Source of the DNA: Candidatus Nitrosopumilus sp.
Lineage (GTDB): Archaea; Thermoproteota; Nitrososphaeria; Nitrososphaerales; Nitrosopumilaceae
Direction of reading: 5' to 3'
DNA length: 64,000 nt
Assembly: GCA_029864335.1 (NCBI GenBank)
Contig: JAOTTS010000001.1
Span: 42,338 to 106,337, forward strand
Numbering within the stretch: position 1 is the stretch's first letter; every line of letters begins with the position of its first letter. Below are positions 1-8,543 of the stretch, piece by piece. Below the pieces are notes generated by a model. It was not told the DNA's origin. It saw only the letters and a program-made list of their open reading frames with translations, and did not search any database. Position numbers and translations under genes: made by a program.

Positions 1-307
1 GTTTTGTAAAACACTTAGTGGTAAAATATCTGTAAATAATATTCGTGTGGATATTGATGACCGAAATGAAAGCATTGGAAAAAGAATTCGTGAAGCAGAA
101 AAAGAATGGATTAGATACATTTTGGTAATTGGTGAAAAAGAAGCAAATTCTCAAAATCTTAGCATTCGTGATAGGCAGACAGGTGATGTTCGTGAACTAT
201 CATTTCATGATTTCCTAAATGAAGTAAATGAGCAAACAAAGGGAAAACCTTTCACAGGTTTGAATTTGCCAAAACACCTCTCAAAGAGGCCGCAATTAAT
301 GGTGTAA
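1..307 (+). CDS. thrS: Threonyl-tRNA synthetase, C-terminal fragment
   Basis: The frame is open from the window edge and ends at the TAA at 305-307. The visible part matches the anticodon-binding end of class II threonyl-tRNA synthetases, which charge tRNA-Thr in the cytoplasm: a VDIDDRNESIGKRIREAEK stretch, then a strand reading YILVIGEKE, and an end rich in Arg and Pro. The GTG at 47 is an internal valine, not a start, because coding sequence continues upstream of it. The agmatinase-family gene starts 3 bases downstream, so the two are probably co-transcribed. The catalytic domain lies outside the window. Confidence 0.85.
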   Translation, partial: FCKTLSGKISVNNIRVDIDDRNESIGKRIREAEKEWIRYILVIGEKEANSQNLSIRDRQTGDVRELSFHDFLNEVNEQTKGKPFTGLNLPKHLSKRPQLMV

Positions 308-310
308 AAG

Positions 311-1186
311 ATGAGTTTTTTTGATTTATACATGAATAGGAATCCCCTCATCACATCTTCAGATGATGACACCCAACCAGTAGCTACAGTCTTCGGTGTC
401 CCATTTGATTCAACTCACTCTTACAAACCTGGTTGTAGATTTGGACCTGATGCAATTCGGGATTCATTTAACAACATTGAGATTTTTCATCCTGACCTTC
501 AAGTTAATTTAGAAACTGTGAACATCAAGGATCTTGGAAACACTCGTCATACTGTTGTTGCATCTGAAATGATTGACATGGTAAAGAAAATTACAACTGA
601 ACTTGTTGCAAAACAACGGCAACTTTTCATTTTGGGTGGTGAGCATTCAATCACTTATGGTACATACACTAGTTTTCCAAAAGATACAGGCTACGTTGTA
701 TTTGACGCTCATTATGATTTGCGTGATGAATTTGCAGATATCAAACTAAGTCATGCATCTTACCTTAGACGAATTGTTGAGGAGAGAAGCTCTGAAAATA
801 TTTTGCATGTTGGTGCCAGGGCATTTGTAAAGGAAGAACTAGAATTTCTTAAAGAAAACAATATCAAAACAATTTCTGATAGGGAAATTAGAGATGGAAA
901 AGGACCTCAACTAGTAAAAGACTATGTCTCTACTTTTGATACCATTTATTCTAGTTTTGATCTTGATGTTTTAGATCCTGCATTTGCTCCAGGTGTTGGT
1001 AATCCTGAGGCAGTAGGAATCACATCTAGGGAATTATTTGACATGATTTACTCATTTAAAGAAACAAAGGTAATTGGGGCAGATATTGTAGAATTGAATC
1101 CATATCATGATAATGGCTCTACTTCATCGCTTGCAGCAAAAATCATCTCTACATTAATTGCCATGAATCTTTCGCCTAATCAATAA
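311..1186 (+). CDS. speB: Agmatinase/arginase-family ureohydrolase
   Basis: This 291-residue protein has the binuclear manganese site of ureohydrolases: GGEHS at 109-113, DAHYD at 132-136 and SFDLDVLDP at 215-223, followed by GADIVELNP near 257-264. The family hydrolyses agmatine to putrescine and urea, or arginine and related guanidino compounds. Agmatinase is the usual archaeal activity, but the substrate cannot be read from these motifs. The length is normal for the family. The ATG lies 3 bases after the thrS stop, which suggests a shared transcript. Confidence 0.82.
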   Translation: MSFFDLYMNRNPLITSSDDDTQPVATVFGVPFDSTHSYKPGCRFGPDAIRDSFNNIEIFHPDLQVNLETVNIKDLGNTRHTVVASEMIDMVKKITTELVAKQRQLFILGGEHSITYGTYTSFPKDTGYVVFDAHYDLRDEFADIKLSHASYLRRIVEERSSENILHVGARAFVKEELEFLKENNIKTISDREIRDGKGPQLVKDYVSTFDTIYSSFDLDVLDPAFAPGVGNPEAVGITSRELFDMIYSFKETKVIGADIVELNPYHDNGSTSSLAAKIISTLIAMNLSPNQ

Positions 1187-1280
1187 AATACATTTTCATG
1201 AAATTTCATAAAAATTTACTCTATATTTCCTCATTCTTGTTGGTATTGCCTTTATTAGATAGTGCCGCTGGGGTTATCAC

Positions 1281-1853
1281 GTGTTAAATAATCTTCGAGA
1301 AACACTTCGGCCAACACTTGAAAAAATTGGAAAAGGATTTGCATCCACAGGATTGTCTCCAAATTTTTGGACAGTTATTGGTCTTGTATTTGCATTGATT
1401 TCTGCAATAGTTTATGGTCTTGGAATTGAGTTTGGCTTAATAATTGGGGGAGTGTTGTTACTTGTTTCAGGATTCTTTGATATGGTTGACGGTCAGGTTG
1501 CAAGAGTTACTGGAAAAACTTCCAAAAAAGGATCATACCTTGATTCAATGTTTGATAAAATTGCTGAAGTTGCAATATTTTTAGGAATTTTAATTGGCGG
1601 TTATGCAGAACCCTATCTCATATTACTTGCAATCACTCTATCATTATTGGTAAGTTATGCACGAGCAAAATCTGATGCAATAAACATCAAACTTCAAGGA
1701 ATCGGAATCGGTGAAAGGGCTGAAAGACTATTGGTAATTGCAATTGTTGGTATTATTGGTTTTATGGATATTGCAGTTGTAATTGTTGTAATAATTGCAG
1801 GGGTCACTCTTATTCAAAGAATGATTGTTACTTCAAAAAACATTAAAGAGTAA
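1281..1853 (+). CDS. CDP-alcohol phosphatidyltransferase (archaeal lipid synthesis)
   Basis: This is a 190-residue integral membrane enzyme with the complete CDP-alcohol phosphotransferase signature: D67, D70-G71, A74-R75, G84, D88 and D92. Several hydrophobic helices flank the site. Such enzymes move a polar alcohol phosphate onto CDP-archaeol or a related CDP-lipid. In archaea a protein of this size is often archaetidylinositol-phosphate synthase, but the alcohol is not decided by the sequence. The start is GTG. The gene converges on the S26e gene, with 2 bases between their ends. Confidence 0.8.
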   Translation: MLNNLRETLRPTLEKIGKGFASTGLSPNFWTVIGLVFALISAIVYGLGIEFGLIIGGVLLLVSGFFDMVDGQVARVTGKTSKKGSYLDSMFDKIAEVAIFLGILIGGYAEPYLILLAITLSLLVSYARAKSDAINIKLQGIGIGERAERLLVIAIVGIIGFMDIAVVIVVIIAGVTLIQRMIVTSKNIKE

Positions 1854-1855
1854 TT

Positions 1856-2143
1856 CTAACGTAGTTTTCCACGTTTTCTTCTACTATCTTCTGATCTAAT
1901 TTTAAGAATTTTAAAGTGAATTGCACATGAAATACAATACCATTTCAAAACTGTTGGGGATGCAATGTATGCTCCTTGTGCACGTAGCTCTTTAGCTAAT
2001 GTATGTTCTACCAAATTTAATCTGGATGTTACTTTTTTTGCTTTATCTTTGGGAACTGTTTGACCACAGTTTGTACATTGCACTGTACCAGATGATCCTT
2101 TTCCTCCCTTAGTACGTCCCCTACTTGCACGCTTAAGTGGCAT
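1856..2143 (-). CDS. rps26e: 30S ribosomal protein S26e
   Basis: A small, very basic protein of 95 residues with two CxxC pairs (VQCTNCGQ and WYCISCAIH) that form the zinc ribbon of S26e, a small-subunit protein shared by eukaryotes and some archaea. The frame opens four codons further upstream at 2155, but the ATG at 2143 gives the expected MPLKRASRGR beginning and is preferred. The tail is Arg/Lys-rich. Confidence 0.93.
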   Translation of the reverse strand: MPLKRASRGRTKGGKGSSGTVQCTNCGQTVPKDKAKKVTSRLNLVEHTLAKELRAQGAYIASPTVLKWYCISCAIHFKILKIRSEDSRRKRGKLR

Positions 2144-2155
2144 GAAAATAAACAA

Positions 2156-2523
2156 TTTTGCCTACTTATATTCTTGTGGACAAAAATAATGCCTGCTTAT
2201 AGGACACATAATTGATTTAGAAAATCAACTATTCAAAAACTGTTCATTTTGAACCTATTTTTCCTAATTTGGCTTCGTACTGGCAAACTAGAAGAGGGAT
2301 TGAATACTCCAATTGGATCCTCATGTTTACCCCCTCTTTCACATTCTTGATTTTGTTTTATTAAGAAATGGAATTTTTTCTTTAAATCCAGCAATTTTAG
2401 ATCTAGGAGTTGTTTTGACTTACGAAACAGTTTGTAATTTTTTTACAATCAAAAATTCTCAAATTTATGCATGATTTTTAACAAAATAGATCCATGTTTT
2501 AATTCTAGATCGAATAATTTCAA
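2156..2523. other. Intergenic region with one weak hairpin
   Basis: No convincing gene is visible in these 368 bases. The only structure noticed is a 7-bp inverted repeat, AAGAGGG at 2292-2298 with CCCTCTT at 2332-2338, enclosing 33 bases. It could be part of an untranslated leader or chance. Confidence 0.4.
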
Positions 2524-2640
2524 ATGATAATAATGCATGGGCTTTGTCATAATTGCTTTAGATCAGGCGTTGAATTAAGGGTAGAAAAGGGCGCGATTCT
2601 ATGCAAAGATTGCTTTCATATAAAGAATGCAAAAAACTAA
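2524..2640 (+). CDS. Small two-CxxC zinc-ribbon protein
   Basis: A 38-codon frame with ATG at 2524 (alternative ATG at 2533) encodes a Cys pair at 8/11 (CHNC) and a second at 27/30 (CKDC), spaced like a treble-clef or zinc-ribbon knuckle. The end is basic. It overlaps the first possible start (2627) of the downstream PfkB kinase by 14 bases; if the kinase starts at its second Met at 2666 there is no overlap. Function unknown. The regular Cys spacing argues for a real gene. Confidence 0.5.
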   Translation: MIIMHGLCHNCFRSGVELRVEKGAILCKDCFHIKNAKN

Positions 2641-3535
2641 ATCCCTTACTCCAAAAATCAAAAAAATGAAATTAGCCGTATTTGCACATTGTGCAATTGA
2701 CACCATTACTATAGATAGTTCTAATTATGAACAAATTGGAGGCTCTGCGTGTTATTGTGGAATAACTGCAAGACAATTCAAATTCGATGTTGATTTATTT
2801 ACAAAATTTGGCTCTGATTTCTCAAAACAATATCTCACTGAAAATAAAATAAATTTTGTAAATTCAGAATCCGAAAAAAATACTACAAAATTTGCAATTA
2901 CTATTAACGGTTCAGATAGAACCCTTAAACTTGAAAATGAGTGTGGCCCTGTAGATTATTCTAGAGTAGATGCTGATGGACATCTAGTTAGTCCAATATT
3001 TCATGAAATATCTGATGATGTTTTTAAAAAAATTAAAAATGATTCAAATTTTCTCTTCGTTGATCCTCAGGGATTTTTGAGACAAAAAGACGATCAAAAT
3101 AACATTATTTTGAAAGACACTGAACTTGATTTGTCTGATGTTAATGCAATCAAGATTAATCCTGAAGAGGGAAAGTGTCTTGTTAATGGCACTCGTGATG
3201 AAATGATGTTGGCATTACAAAAAAAAGGAGTTGAATATGTACTCTTTACAAATAAAACGTATATCTCTCTTTTGGTAAAAGATAAAATTTACTCTATCAC
3301 TCTTCCAAACAAAAATATCCATGATACAACTGGAATAGGCGATATTTTTTGTGCTACATTTGCATGTACTATGCTAAAAGAAAAAGACTTTTTGTGGGCC
3401 CTATCCTTTGCTGGAGGTGCTGCTCAGGCTGCACTTGATTCAAAAAATGTTGGTTTACAGAAAATCCCCTCAAAAGGCATAGTTCAAAATAACGCATCAT
3501 ATTTTTATAATTTAATTAAATTCCGAGATTTATAA
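2627..3535 (+). CDS. PfkB-family sugar/nucleoside kinase
   Basis: A 302-residue ribokinase-fold protein. The C-terminal PfkB signature HDTTGIGDIFCATFA lies near residues 231-245 and supplies the anion hole and catalytic Asp. An N-terminal GGSACYCGITARQF segment fits the substrate-binding glycine motif. The family phosphorylates sugars or nucleosides with ATP; the substrate cannot be assigned. The start may be ATG 2627 or the more family-like MKLAVFAHCAIDTI at 2666. A small CxxC gene sits immediately upstream. Confidence 0.78.
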   Translation: MQKTKSLTPKIKKMKLAVFAHCAIDTITIDSSNYEQIGGSACYCGITARQFKFDVDLFTKFGSDFSKQYLTENKINFVNSESEKNTTKFAITINGSDRTLKLENECGPVDYSRVDADGHLVSPIFHEISDDVFKKIKNDSNFLFVDPQGFLRQKDDQNNIILKDTELDLSDVNAIKINPEEGKCLVNGTRDEMMLALQKKGVEYVLFTNKTYISLLVKDKIYSITLPNKNIHDTTGIGDIFCATFACTMLKEKDFLWALSFAGGAAQAALDSKNVGLQKIPSKGIVQNNASYFYNLIKFRDL

Positions 3536-3589
3536 TTATCATCTTTGCAAAAAATTCCATGGAATAGATTTGAATTTATTTTAAAATTT

Positions 3590-3799
3590 TTATGGATTCA
3601 AATTCTTAAAATCTAGGCATTTAGGATCAAACTCATTTAGATATCTTGGTTTTTTAGTAAAAGTATCTTCAACCCAAATTTCACACGTTTCAACATCTAT
3701 GAATTTTCTATCTGAATCATTACTAACAATTTGTAACACCAGAATTCCTATAAGTATCACAATCAAAATTATTGGTAATTTTTTTGAAGAAATATCCAT
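3590..3799 (-). CDS. Small single-helix membrane protein
   Basis: A 69-residue protein with a basic N-terminus, one hydrophobic helix (about residues 8-26) and a hydrophilic tail with two cysteines (near 38 and 60). The arrangement suggests a membrane-anchored extracytoplasmic domain, possibly with a disulfide. No family recognised. The frame on the opposite strand is taken as a shadow. Confidence 0.5.
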   Translation of the reverse strand: MDISSKKLPIILIVILIGILVLQIVSNDSDRKFIDVETCEIWVEDTFTKKPRYLNEFDPKCLDFKNLNP

Positions 3800-3929
3800 A
3801 AATTTGCTCTGTAAATTTTTAAACTTAAGCCTATTGATTAGAAAAATATCTTTTCATTGTTTGAATGTAGATGTAAGAATAACTGAAAACCAACAAAGAC
3901 AAATATTGAAAAATCATTAAATTCAAAGC

Positions 3930-4130
3930 ATGAAAGGTCCATCAGAAATTAATTCTGTGTATTGGGATGAGCAAACAAAATCCTGGAAATACAAGATGAT
4001 TAAGGTTGAGGAATATCATGGCTTTGTAGAGTGTCAACATTGCCGAAAACCAATGTCTCATAATGTAAAATCTGATGGTGAATACAAAGTAGTTTATGTT
4101 AAATGTGGCTGTACCAGAGATGGCCGATAA
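3930..4130 (+). CDS. Small zinc-ribbon-like protein
   Basis: A 66-residue protein with CQHC near residues 36-39 and CGC near 60-62, which could bind one zinc. The N-terminal half contains Trp and Tyr. No known family recognised; one of many short Cys-pair proteins in the window. Confidence 0.6.
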   Translation: MKGPSEINSVYWDEQTKSWKYKMIKVEEYHGFVECQHCRKPMSHNVKSDGEYKVVYVKCGCTRDGR

Positions 4131-4197
4131 ACTTTTTTTCTTTTCTAAACTATCAACATGTTTAAGTTCATAATCAATACAAAATTGGTGAAAATAA

Positions 4198-4443
4198 TTG
4201 AATAATTTAATTATCATAGTGGTTGTGATTATAATTGCAATCATTATCGGAATTATGGGAAATTCTAATTATCAAGAGATTGCATCAATACGTGACCAAA
4301 AGAATCTTAAACTCACATTGGATGATTGTAAAAGATTATTTGATGTAGGGATTGAACGCATTGATTGTTTTGATAAATCAATTAATGCATTTGGAACTGA
4401 TGAGCAAAAACAACAATGGCAACTAGGATATTACAATCCTTAG
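4198..4443 (+). CDS. Small membrane-anchored protein
   Basis: An 81-residue frame starting at TTG 4198. Residues 3-22 form a hydrophobic helix; the rest is polar with two cysteines (near 43 and 60). An anchored extracytoplasmic domain is inferred. A TTTAAGTTC element lies about 35 bases upstream and recurs as TTAAGTTC upstream of the next small frame at 4492; it may be part of the promoters. No family recognised. Confidence 0.5.
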   Translation: MNNLIIIVVVIIIAIIIGIMGNSNYQEIASIRDQKNLKLTLDDCKRLFDVGIERIDCFDKSINAFGTDEQKQQWQLGYYNP

Positions 4444-4491
4444 ATTTTAAGAATCATTAACAGGCTTAAGTTCATACAAAATTATGATGTT

Positions 4492-4617
4492 ATGTCAAAA
4501 CTTCTTGAGAAGATTACTTGAGTAGATGCAGTTTCTATTGATTGTATGAAAAATAACCTAAAATCAGGTTTGTTATACGAGCAAAGTGTACATTATTCTT
4601 TTATTCTACTGAATTGA
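4492..4617 (+). pseudogene. Short frame with in-frame TGA before nadK
   Basis: Read from ATG 4492, the frame begins MSKLLEKIT, meets TGA at 4519-4521, then continues open to a TGA at 4615-4617 that overlaps the TTG start of the NAD kinase. The part after the first stop (VDAVSIDC and on) still looks protein-like. It may be a small gene that lost a Trp codon, or simply a leader region. Confidence 0.3.
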
Positions 4618-5627
4618 TTGTTTCTTCTGTGCAAATAGGGATCTATGGTTCAGGAATTGCTGAAAATGCTGCAAAGATAATCAAAAAAAATTTGGATGAA
4701 AATGGCATCAAGTCATTTCCAATAACAAAATCAAAAGGTAAACAGGCTGATTGTGTGATTGTTTTAGGTGGAGATAAGGGAGTCAGAAATTATTTTCATA
4801 GAACTTTTGATTCTACATCTCCTGTCCTAGGTATTAATGAAGGAGAAGCAAGCGGATTTTTAGCACAGATTGAACTTAGAGAATTTTCCTCATTTGTTGG
4901 CATTTTAAAAAAACAAAATTATACTGTTGAAGAAGTTCCACGTCTCGGTGTAAAAATTGATGGCAAAAATGTTTATCCTGTTTTAAATGATGTAGCTGTG
5001 TTTTCATCAAAGAGTGCTATGTTAATGGAGCATTCATTGAGAGTGAATGGCGAGGAAGTATGGCACGACAATAGTGATGGAATCATTGTTTCTACCCCAA
5101 TTGGCTCTTCTGCATATTCAATGTCTGCTGGAGGCCCTGTTTTGTTCCAAGATTCTGCAGTATTTGAAATAATTTCAGTAAACTCACTTGATGTAACACG
5201 AAGACCAATTATTGTGTCTAATGAAAGTTTGATTGAAATTGATGATGTCTCTGCAAGATTACACTGTGAAGCAATACTTGATGGTCTAGATAGATTCAAA
5301 GTGAATAAAACTGTAGAGTGTACTCAATTCTTCCCACCTGCTAAAATTATTCGTCTCAAAAAAGACTCTACTGCAATTTCCGCACTGGCAAAAAAAGTTC
5401 ATTTGGCCGAGGAATTACTGAGCATGCCACCAAGCTCAAAATTACTTTTAAAGACATTAGAATATGAAGGCGCATTAACACAAAAGGATCTAGCAAACAA
5501 AACACTACTCCCAGATAGGACTGTTAGATTAGCATTAAGTCATCTCTTGAAAAAAGGATATGTCAAAAAGAAAGTATCAATCCGTGATGCTAGACAGAAA
5601 ATTTATCAAATATCAAAAATTGAATAA
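4614..5627 (+). CDS. nadK: NAD kinase with C-terminal winged-helix domain
   Basis: Residues 1-260 form an ATP-NAD kinase, which makes NADP from NAD: a variant glycine loop GGDKG near 52-56 (GGDGT is usual), NDVAVF near 125, and DGIIVSTPIGSSAYSMSAGG near 155-174. Residues about 266-337 add a MarR-like winged helix-turn-helix with a basic recognition region (LPDRTVRLALSHLLKKGYV). The fusion suggests DNA binding or autoregulation tied to NADP supply, which is inference. The start is TTG at 4614. Confidence 0.85.
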   Translation: MIVSSVQIGIYGSGIAENAAKIIKKNLDENGIKSFPITKSKGKQADCVIVLGGDKGVRNYFHRTFDSTSPVLGINEGEASGFLAQIELREFSSFVGILKKQNYTVEEVPRLGVKIDGKNVYPVLNDVAVFSSKSAMLMEHSLRVNGEEVWHDNSDGIIVSTPIGSSAYSMSAGGPVLFQDSAVFEIISVNSLDVTRRPIIVSNESLIEIDDVSARLHCEAILDGLDRFKVNKTVECTQFFPPAKIIRLKKDSTAISALAKKVHLAEELLSMPPSSKLLLKTLEYEGALTQKDLANKTLLPDRTVRLALSHLLKKGYVKKKVSIRDARQKIYQISKIE

Positions 5628-5631
5628 TTAA

Positions 5632-5787
5632 TTAAGATTCATCTCTGGAGATTTTTTTCGTATGTGGGGCGTAGTTTTCTGTTGCTTCGTTGATTCTTTT
5701 TTGAATATTTTCTTTAAAACATTCATCAAAACAAAAATCCTTAATCCTTATATCGTAACCCTTGCCACATTCCTTGCGCTTTTTCAT
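5632..5787 (-). CDS. Small Cys-containing protein downstream of pyrG
   Basis: A 51-residue frame from ATG 5787, in the same direction as pyrG and 76 bases after it. It begins MKKRKECGKGYDIRIKDF and has cysteines at 7, 19 and 23 (FCFDEC), then a charged helix. Its composition is far more protein-like than the hydrophobic frame on the other strand. No family recognised; possible zinc site. Confidence 0.5.
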   Translation of the reverse strand: MKKRKECGKGYDIRIKDFCFDECFKENIQKRINEATENYAPHTKKISRDES

Positions 5788-5863
5788 GATTTTAATTGGC
5801 TTATTTTTTTCTCTATTTACCTAAAACTCCAAATTCCCAATTTTGGAATTGGCCCTAAATGAT

Positions 5864-7465
5864 CTATTTTTCAGATGCTGCTTTTACAAATGCTGTAAAA
5901 GCTTCTTCTGGATATCCTGGTCTGCTGTTAAACTCTGGATGGAATTGGACTCCTAGATAGAATTTATGAGATGTAATTTCTAGTATTTCCATTCTTTTTC
6001 CTCCATCACTATTAGCAGAAAATATCAATCCATTTTTTTCAAATTCTGGAATGTATTTCTTGTTAATTTCATATCTATGTCTATGACGTTTATGGATAGA
6101 ATTTGTGTTGTAAATTTTATATGCATTTGTATTTTCTTTAATTTTTACTTCATTTGCTCCTAGTCTGAGAGAGCCACCCATATCTGAAATATCTTTTTGT
6201 TCTGGAAGTAAATCTACAATAGGATTTTTTGTATCTGCTTTAATTTCAGTAGAATTTGCATCTTCTAAATTCATCACGTTTCGTCCAAACGCAATTGCTG
6301 CCAACTGAAATCCAAAACATATTCCAAGATATGGTATATCTTTTTCACGTGCAAAGTTTGCCGTATTGATAATTCCTTCAGAACCCCTAGTACCAAATCC
6401 ACCTGGAACTAAAATTCCATCATACTTTGATAGTATATTGTAATCTGAAATTGATTCAGAGTCTATCCAGTCTATGTCTATGGATTTTCCTATTTTTGCA
6501 CCTGCATGTTTTAATGCATGATTTACACTCACGTAACTATCTGCAAGTGTCACATACTTTCCAATCATTGCGATCTTTACCTTTTGGTCTTCATGATTTA
6601 CCATATTTTGTGCAATCTCATTCCATTTGTCCCAATTTGCTGATGCATTAACCATCCCAACTTTACCAAATTTTGTAAATATTGAATCCATTATTCCTTG
6701 ATCATAAAGCATCTGTGGGACTTCAAAGATTGAATTTGCATCATGACATGATAAAACATTATTTGGTGTAACATTTGTAAACATCGCAATTTTCTTTTTT
6801 GTCTTTTCTTCTAGGGGCAATGTGCATCGAACTGCTAAAAAGTCTGGCTGAATACCAATTCTTCTTAGCTCTTGTACACTGTGCTGAGTAGGCTTGGTTT
6901 TCTGTTCTCCAACTACATCCAATGAGGGAGCTAATGTTACATGAACAAAGATTACGCCCTGAGGCCCTTCTTCAACTCTTAACTGTCTGAGTGCCTCTAA
7001 AAATGGCAATGATTCAATATCCCCTACTGTTCCACCACATTCTACAATCAAAAAGTCTAGTTTTTCATCTTCAGCTATTTTTCTAATTCTATTTTTTATC
7101 TCATCAGTAACATGTGGAATAATCTGGACACATGCGCCTAGATACTCTCCTTTCCTTTCTGCATCAATTACTGAAGAGTAAACTTGAGCAGTTGTAATGT
7201 TGTGACTTTTTGGAATGTTTTGATTTAGAAATCTTTCATAATTACCAATATCCATGTCGCACTCTCCTCCGTCTTCTGTGACAAAGATTTCTCCGTGGGC
7301 TACTGGATTCATTGTACCTGCATCATAATTCAGATATGGATCTATCTTAATGCAGGATACTTTTTGGTCGGCTAATTGTAATAATTTTGCAATCGATGAG
7401 GTAGTTACTCCCTTTCCAAGGCCAGACATCACACCACCTGTAACAAAAATAAACTTTGTCTGCAC
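5864..7465 (-). CDS. pyrG: CTP synthase
   Basis: This 533-residue protein makes CTP from UTP with glutamine and ATP. The N-terminal synthetase domain has GGVMSGLGKGVTTSS near 10-24. The C-terminal class I amidotransferase domain has the oxyanion region PGGFGTRGSEG, the nucleophile in LGICFGFQ and the HPEF catalytic His-Glu. Length and domain order are normal. The start is GTG at 7465. The divergent cupredoxin gene begins about 45 bases away, so the promoters must be packed between them. Confidence 0.97.
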   Translation of the reverse strand: MQTKFIFVTGGVMSGLGKGVTTSSIAKLLQLADQKVSCIKIDPYLNYDAGTMNPVAHGEIFVTEDGGECDMDIGNYERFLNQNIPKSHNITTAQVYSSVIDAERKGEYLGACVQIIPHVTDEIKNRIRKIAEDEKLDFLIVECGGTVGDIESLPFLEALRQLRVEEGPQGVIFVHVTLAPSLDVVGEQKTKPTQHSVQELRRIGIQPDFLAVRCTLPLEEKTKKKIAMFTNVTPNNVLSCHDANSIFEVPQMLYDQGIMDSIFTKFGKVGMVNASANWDKWNEIAQNMVNHEDQKVKIAMIGKYVTLADSYVSVNHALKHAGAKIGKSIDIDWIDSESISDYNILSKYDGILVPGGFGTRGSEGIINTANFAREKDIPYLGICFGFQLAAIAFGRNVMNLEDANSTEIKADTKNPIVDLLPEQKDISDMGGSLRLGANEVKIKENTNAYKIYNTNSIHKRHRHRYEINKKYIPEFEKNGLIFSANSDGGKRMEILEITSHKFYLGVQFHPEFNSRPGYPEEAFTAFVKAASEK

Positions 7466-7510
7466 ATTAATGAAACGAACATCAGGTTTTTGTGTGTTTT
7501 GACGATCATA

Positions 7511-8359
7511 ATGATTGAAATAATAGAGTACAGTATCTCTATTGTGGGACTCGTTCTTTTTGTTGTATCAATCCTAGTTGTATTTATTCTCAGTTCTAGT
7601 TCTCTAGCTTTTGCAGAAACTACCTATGAAATCAAGATTCCCTCAGGCGCATCTGATCCTGGTGCCCCATTCTTTTGGTCTGAAAAATCAACCGGTGTAA
7701 CTACTGGTGTTATCACCATCTATCCTGGTGATTCTGTAATCTGGAAAAATGCGGATACTGCATTTCATACAATAACTTCTGTTTCTCAATCAGGTGAAGA
7801 AAATGGTCTATTTGATAGTGGCTTTTTCAAACCCGGAGAGTCTTACACTAGACAATTTAACGAACTGGGAGACTTTTATTATTACTGTATTATCCATCCT
7901 TGGATGAACGGAGTAGCCCATGTAATAAAAAATCCAGGAAGTGTTCAATCCATTTTTCGTGTTGCGTCTGGATACAGTGATGATGGTCTGGGCTTTGAAG
8001 TAAAATACATTTTAGATATTGATCTTGCAAACGCAGTTCATGTTGATCCCAATGGACGTTCTTTGACATTTACCATTCCAGGTGATACGGAAAATGAACA
8101 AATTACGATAATATTGCCTCCTAAATTAATTGAAAATCCTAACACTGTTTGGGTAGATGGAGAAATGGTAAATATTGACATAGAAGAGACTGTGACTGGT
8201 TCCAAACTAATCATTCCAATCCAGCCTCATTCAAAAGAAATCAAAGTGATGGGATCATACGTAATCCCAGAATTTGGATTTTTGACTTTGGCTGTTCTAA
8301 GTATTGGACTTTTCTCAATTCTGTTTTTTGCTCGCTCAAAATTTTCTTTTCTTAGATAA
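7511..8359 (+). CDS. Secreted cupredoxin with PEFG C-terminal anchor
   Basis: An exported blue-copper protein. After a hydrophobic N-terminal signal (about 8-32, ending in SLAFAET) comes a plastocyanin/azurin-like domain with type 1 copper ligands H86, C126, H129 and M132 (motif CIIHPWM). A beta-rich middle follows, then IPEFGF, a hydrophobic helix and a basic end, matching the thaumarchaeal PEFG-CTERM sorting signal. Copper proteins of this kind probably carry electrons or hold copper at the cell surface in ammonia oxidisers. The frame opens at GTG 7490, but ATG 7511 is the better start. Confidence 0.85.
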   Translation: MIEIIEYSISIVGLVLFVVSILVVFILSSSSLAFAETTYEIKIPSGASDPGAPFFWSEKSTGVTTGVITIYPGDSVIWKNADTAFHTITSVSQSGEENGLFDSGFFKPGESYTRQFNELGDFYYYCIIHPWMNGVAHVIKNPGSVQSIFRVASGYSDDGLGFEVKYILDIDLANAVHVDPNGRSLTFTIPGDTENEQITIILPPKLIENPNTVWVDGEMVNIDIEETVTGSKLIIPIQPHSKEIKVMGSYVIPEFGFLTLAVLSIGLFSILFFARSKFSFLR

Positions 8360-8465
8360 TTATACATTCGTACAAAAATTATTAATTTTTTAAACAACTT
8401 TTAGAAGTTTCATATGAATATTTTTTATTTCTCTTGATGTATATTTTAATGATGACTATCTAGTT

Positions 8466-8523
8466 TGGTGGTCATAACTAAAATCGAGTTCCCCCTCAGT
8501 ACAGCTAGAGCACTTGGCCACCA
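8466..8523 (+). ncRNA. Candidate structured RNA between convergent genes
   Basis: TGGTGGTC at 8466-8473 pairs with GGCCACCA at 8516-8523 (8 bp, one G-U) around a 42-base loop. A TATA-like TATATTTTA at 8442-8450 lies about 22 bases before the stem, a normal archaeal promoter distance. The region sits between the cupredoxin and the convergent trpA. The inside contains CCTCAGTACAGCTAGAGCAC, which resembles a tRNA D-arm, but no tRNA can be folded. It may instead be a terminator. Confidence 0.3.
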
Positions 8524-8543
8524 TATCTATGACGGTTTCGTTA

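Noticed and set aside
3699-3920. Plus-strand frame opposite the small membrane gene
   Set aside because: It overlaps 3590-3799 on the other strand, which has a clean signal-anchor layout; the plus frame does not look like protein.
5662-5862. Hydrophobic plus-strand frame after nadK
   Set aside because: The minus strand here encodes a small Cys protein (5632-5787) with better amino-acid order; the plus frame is low-complexity Phe/Ile-rich.
8467-8523. tRNA-like sequence
   Set aside because: A 7-bp acceptor-like stem and a D-arm-like CTCAGTACAGCTAGAGC occur, but the body is only 42 bases, with no T-arm and no anticodon stem.
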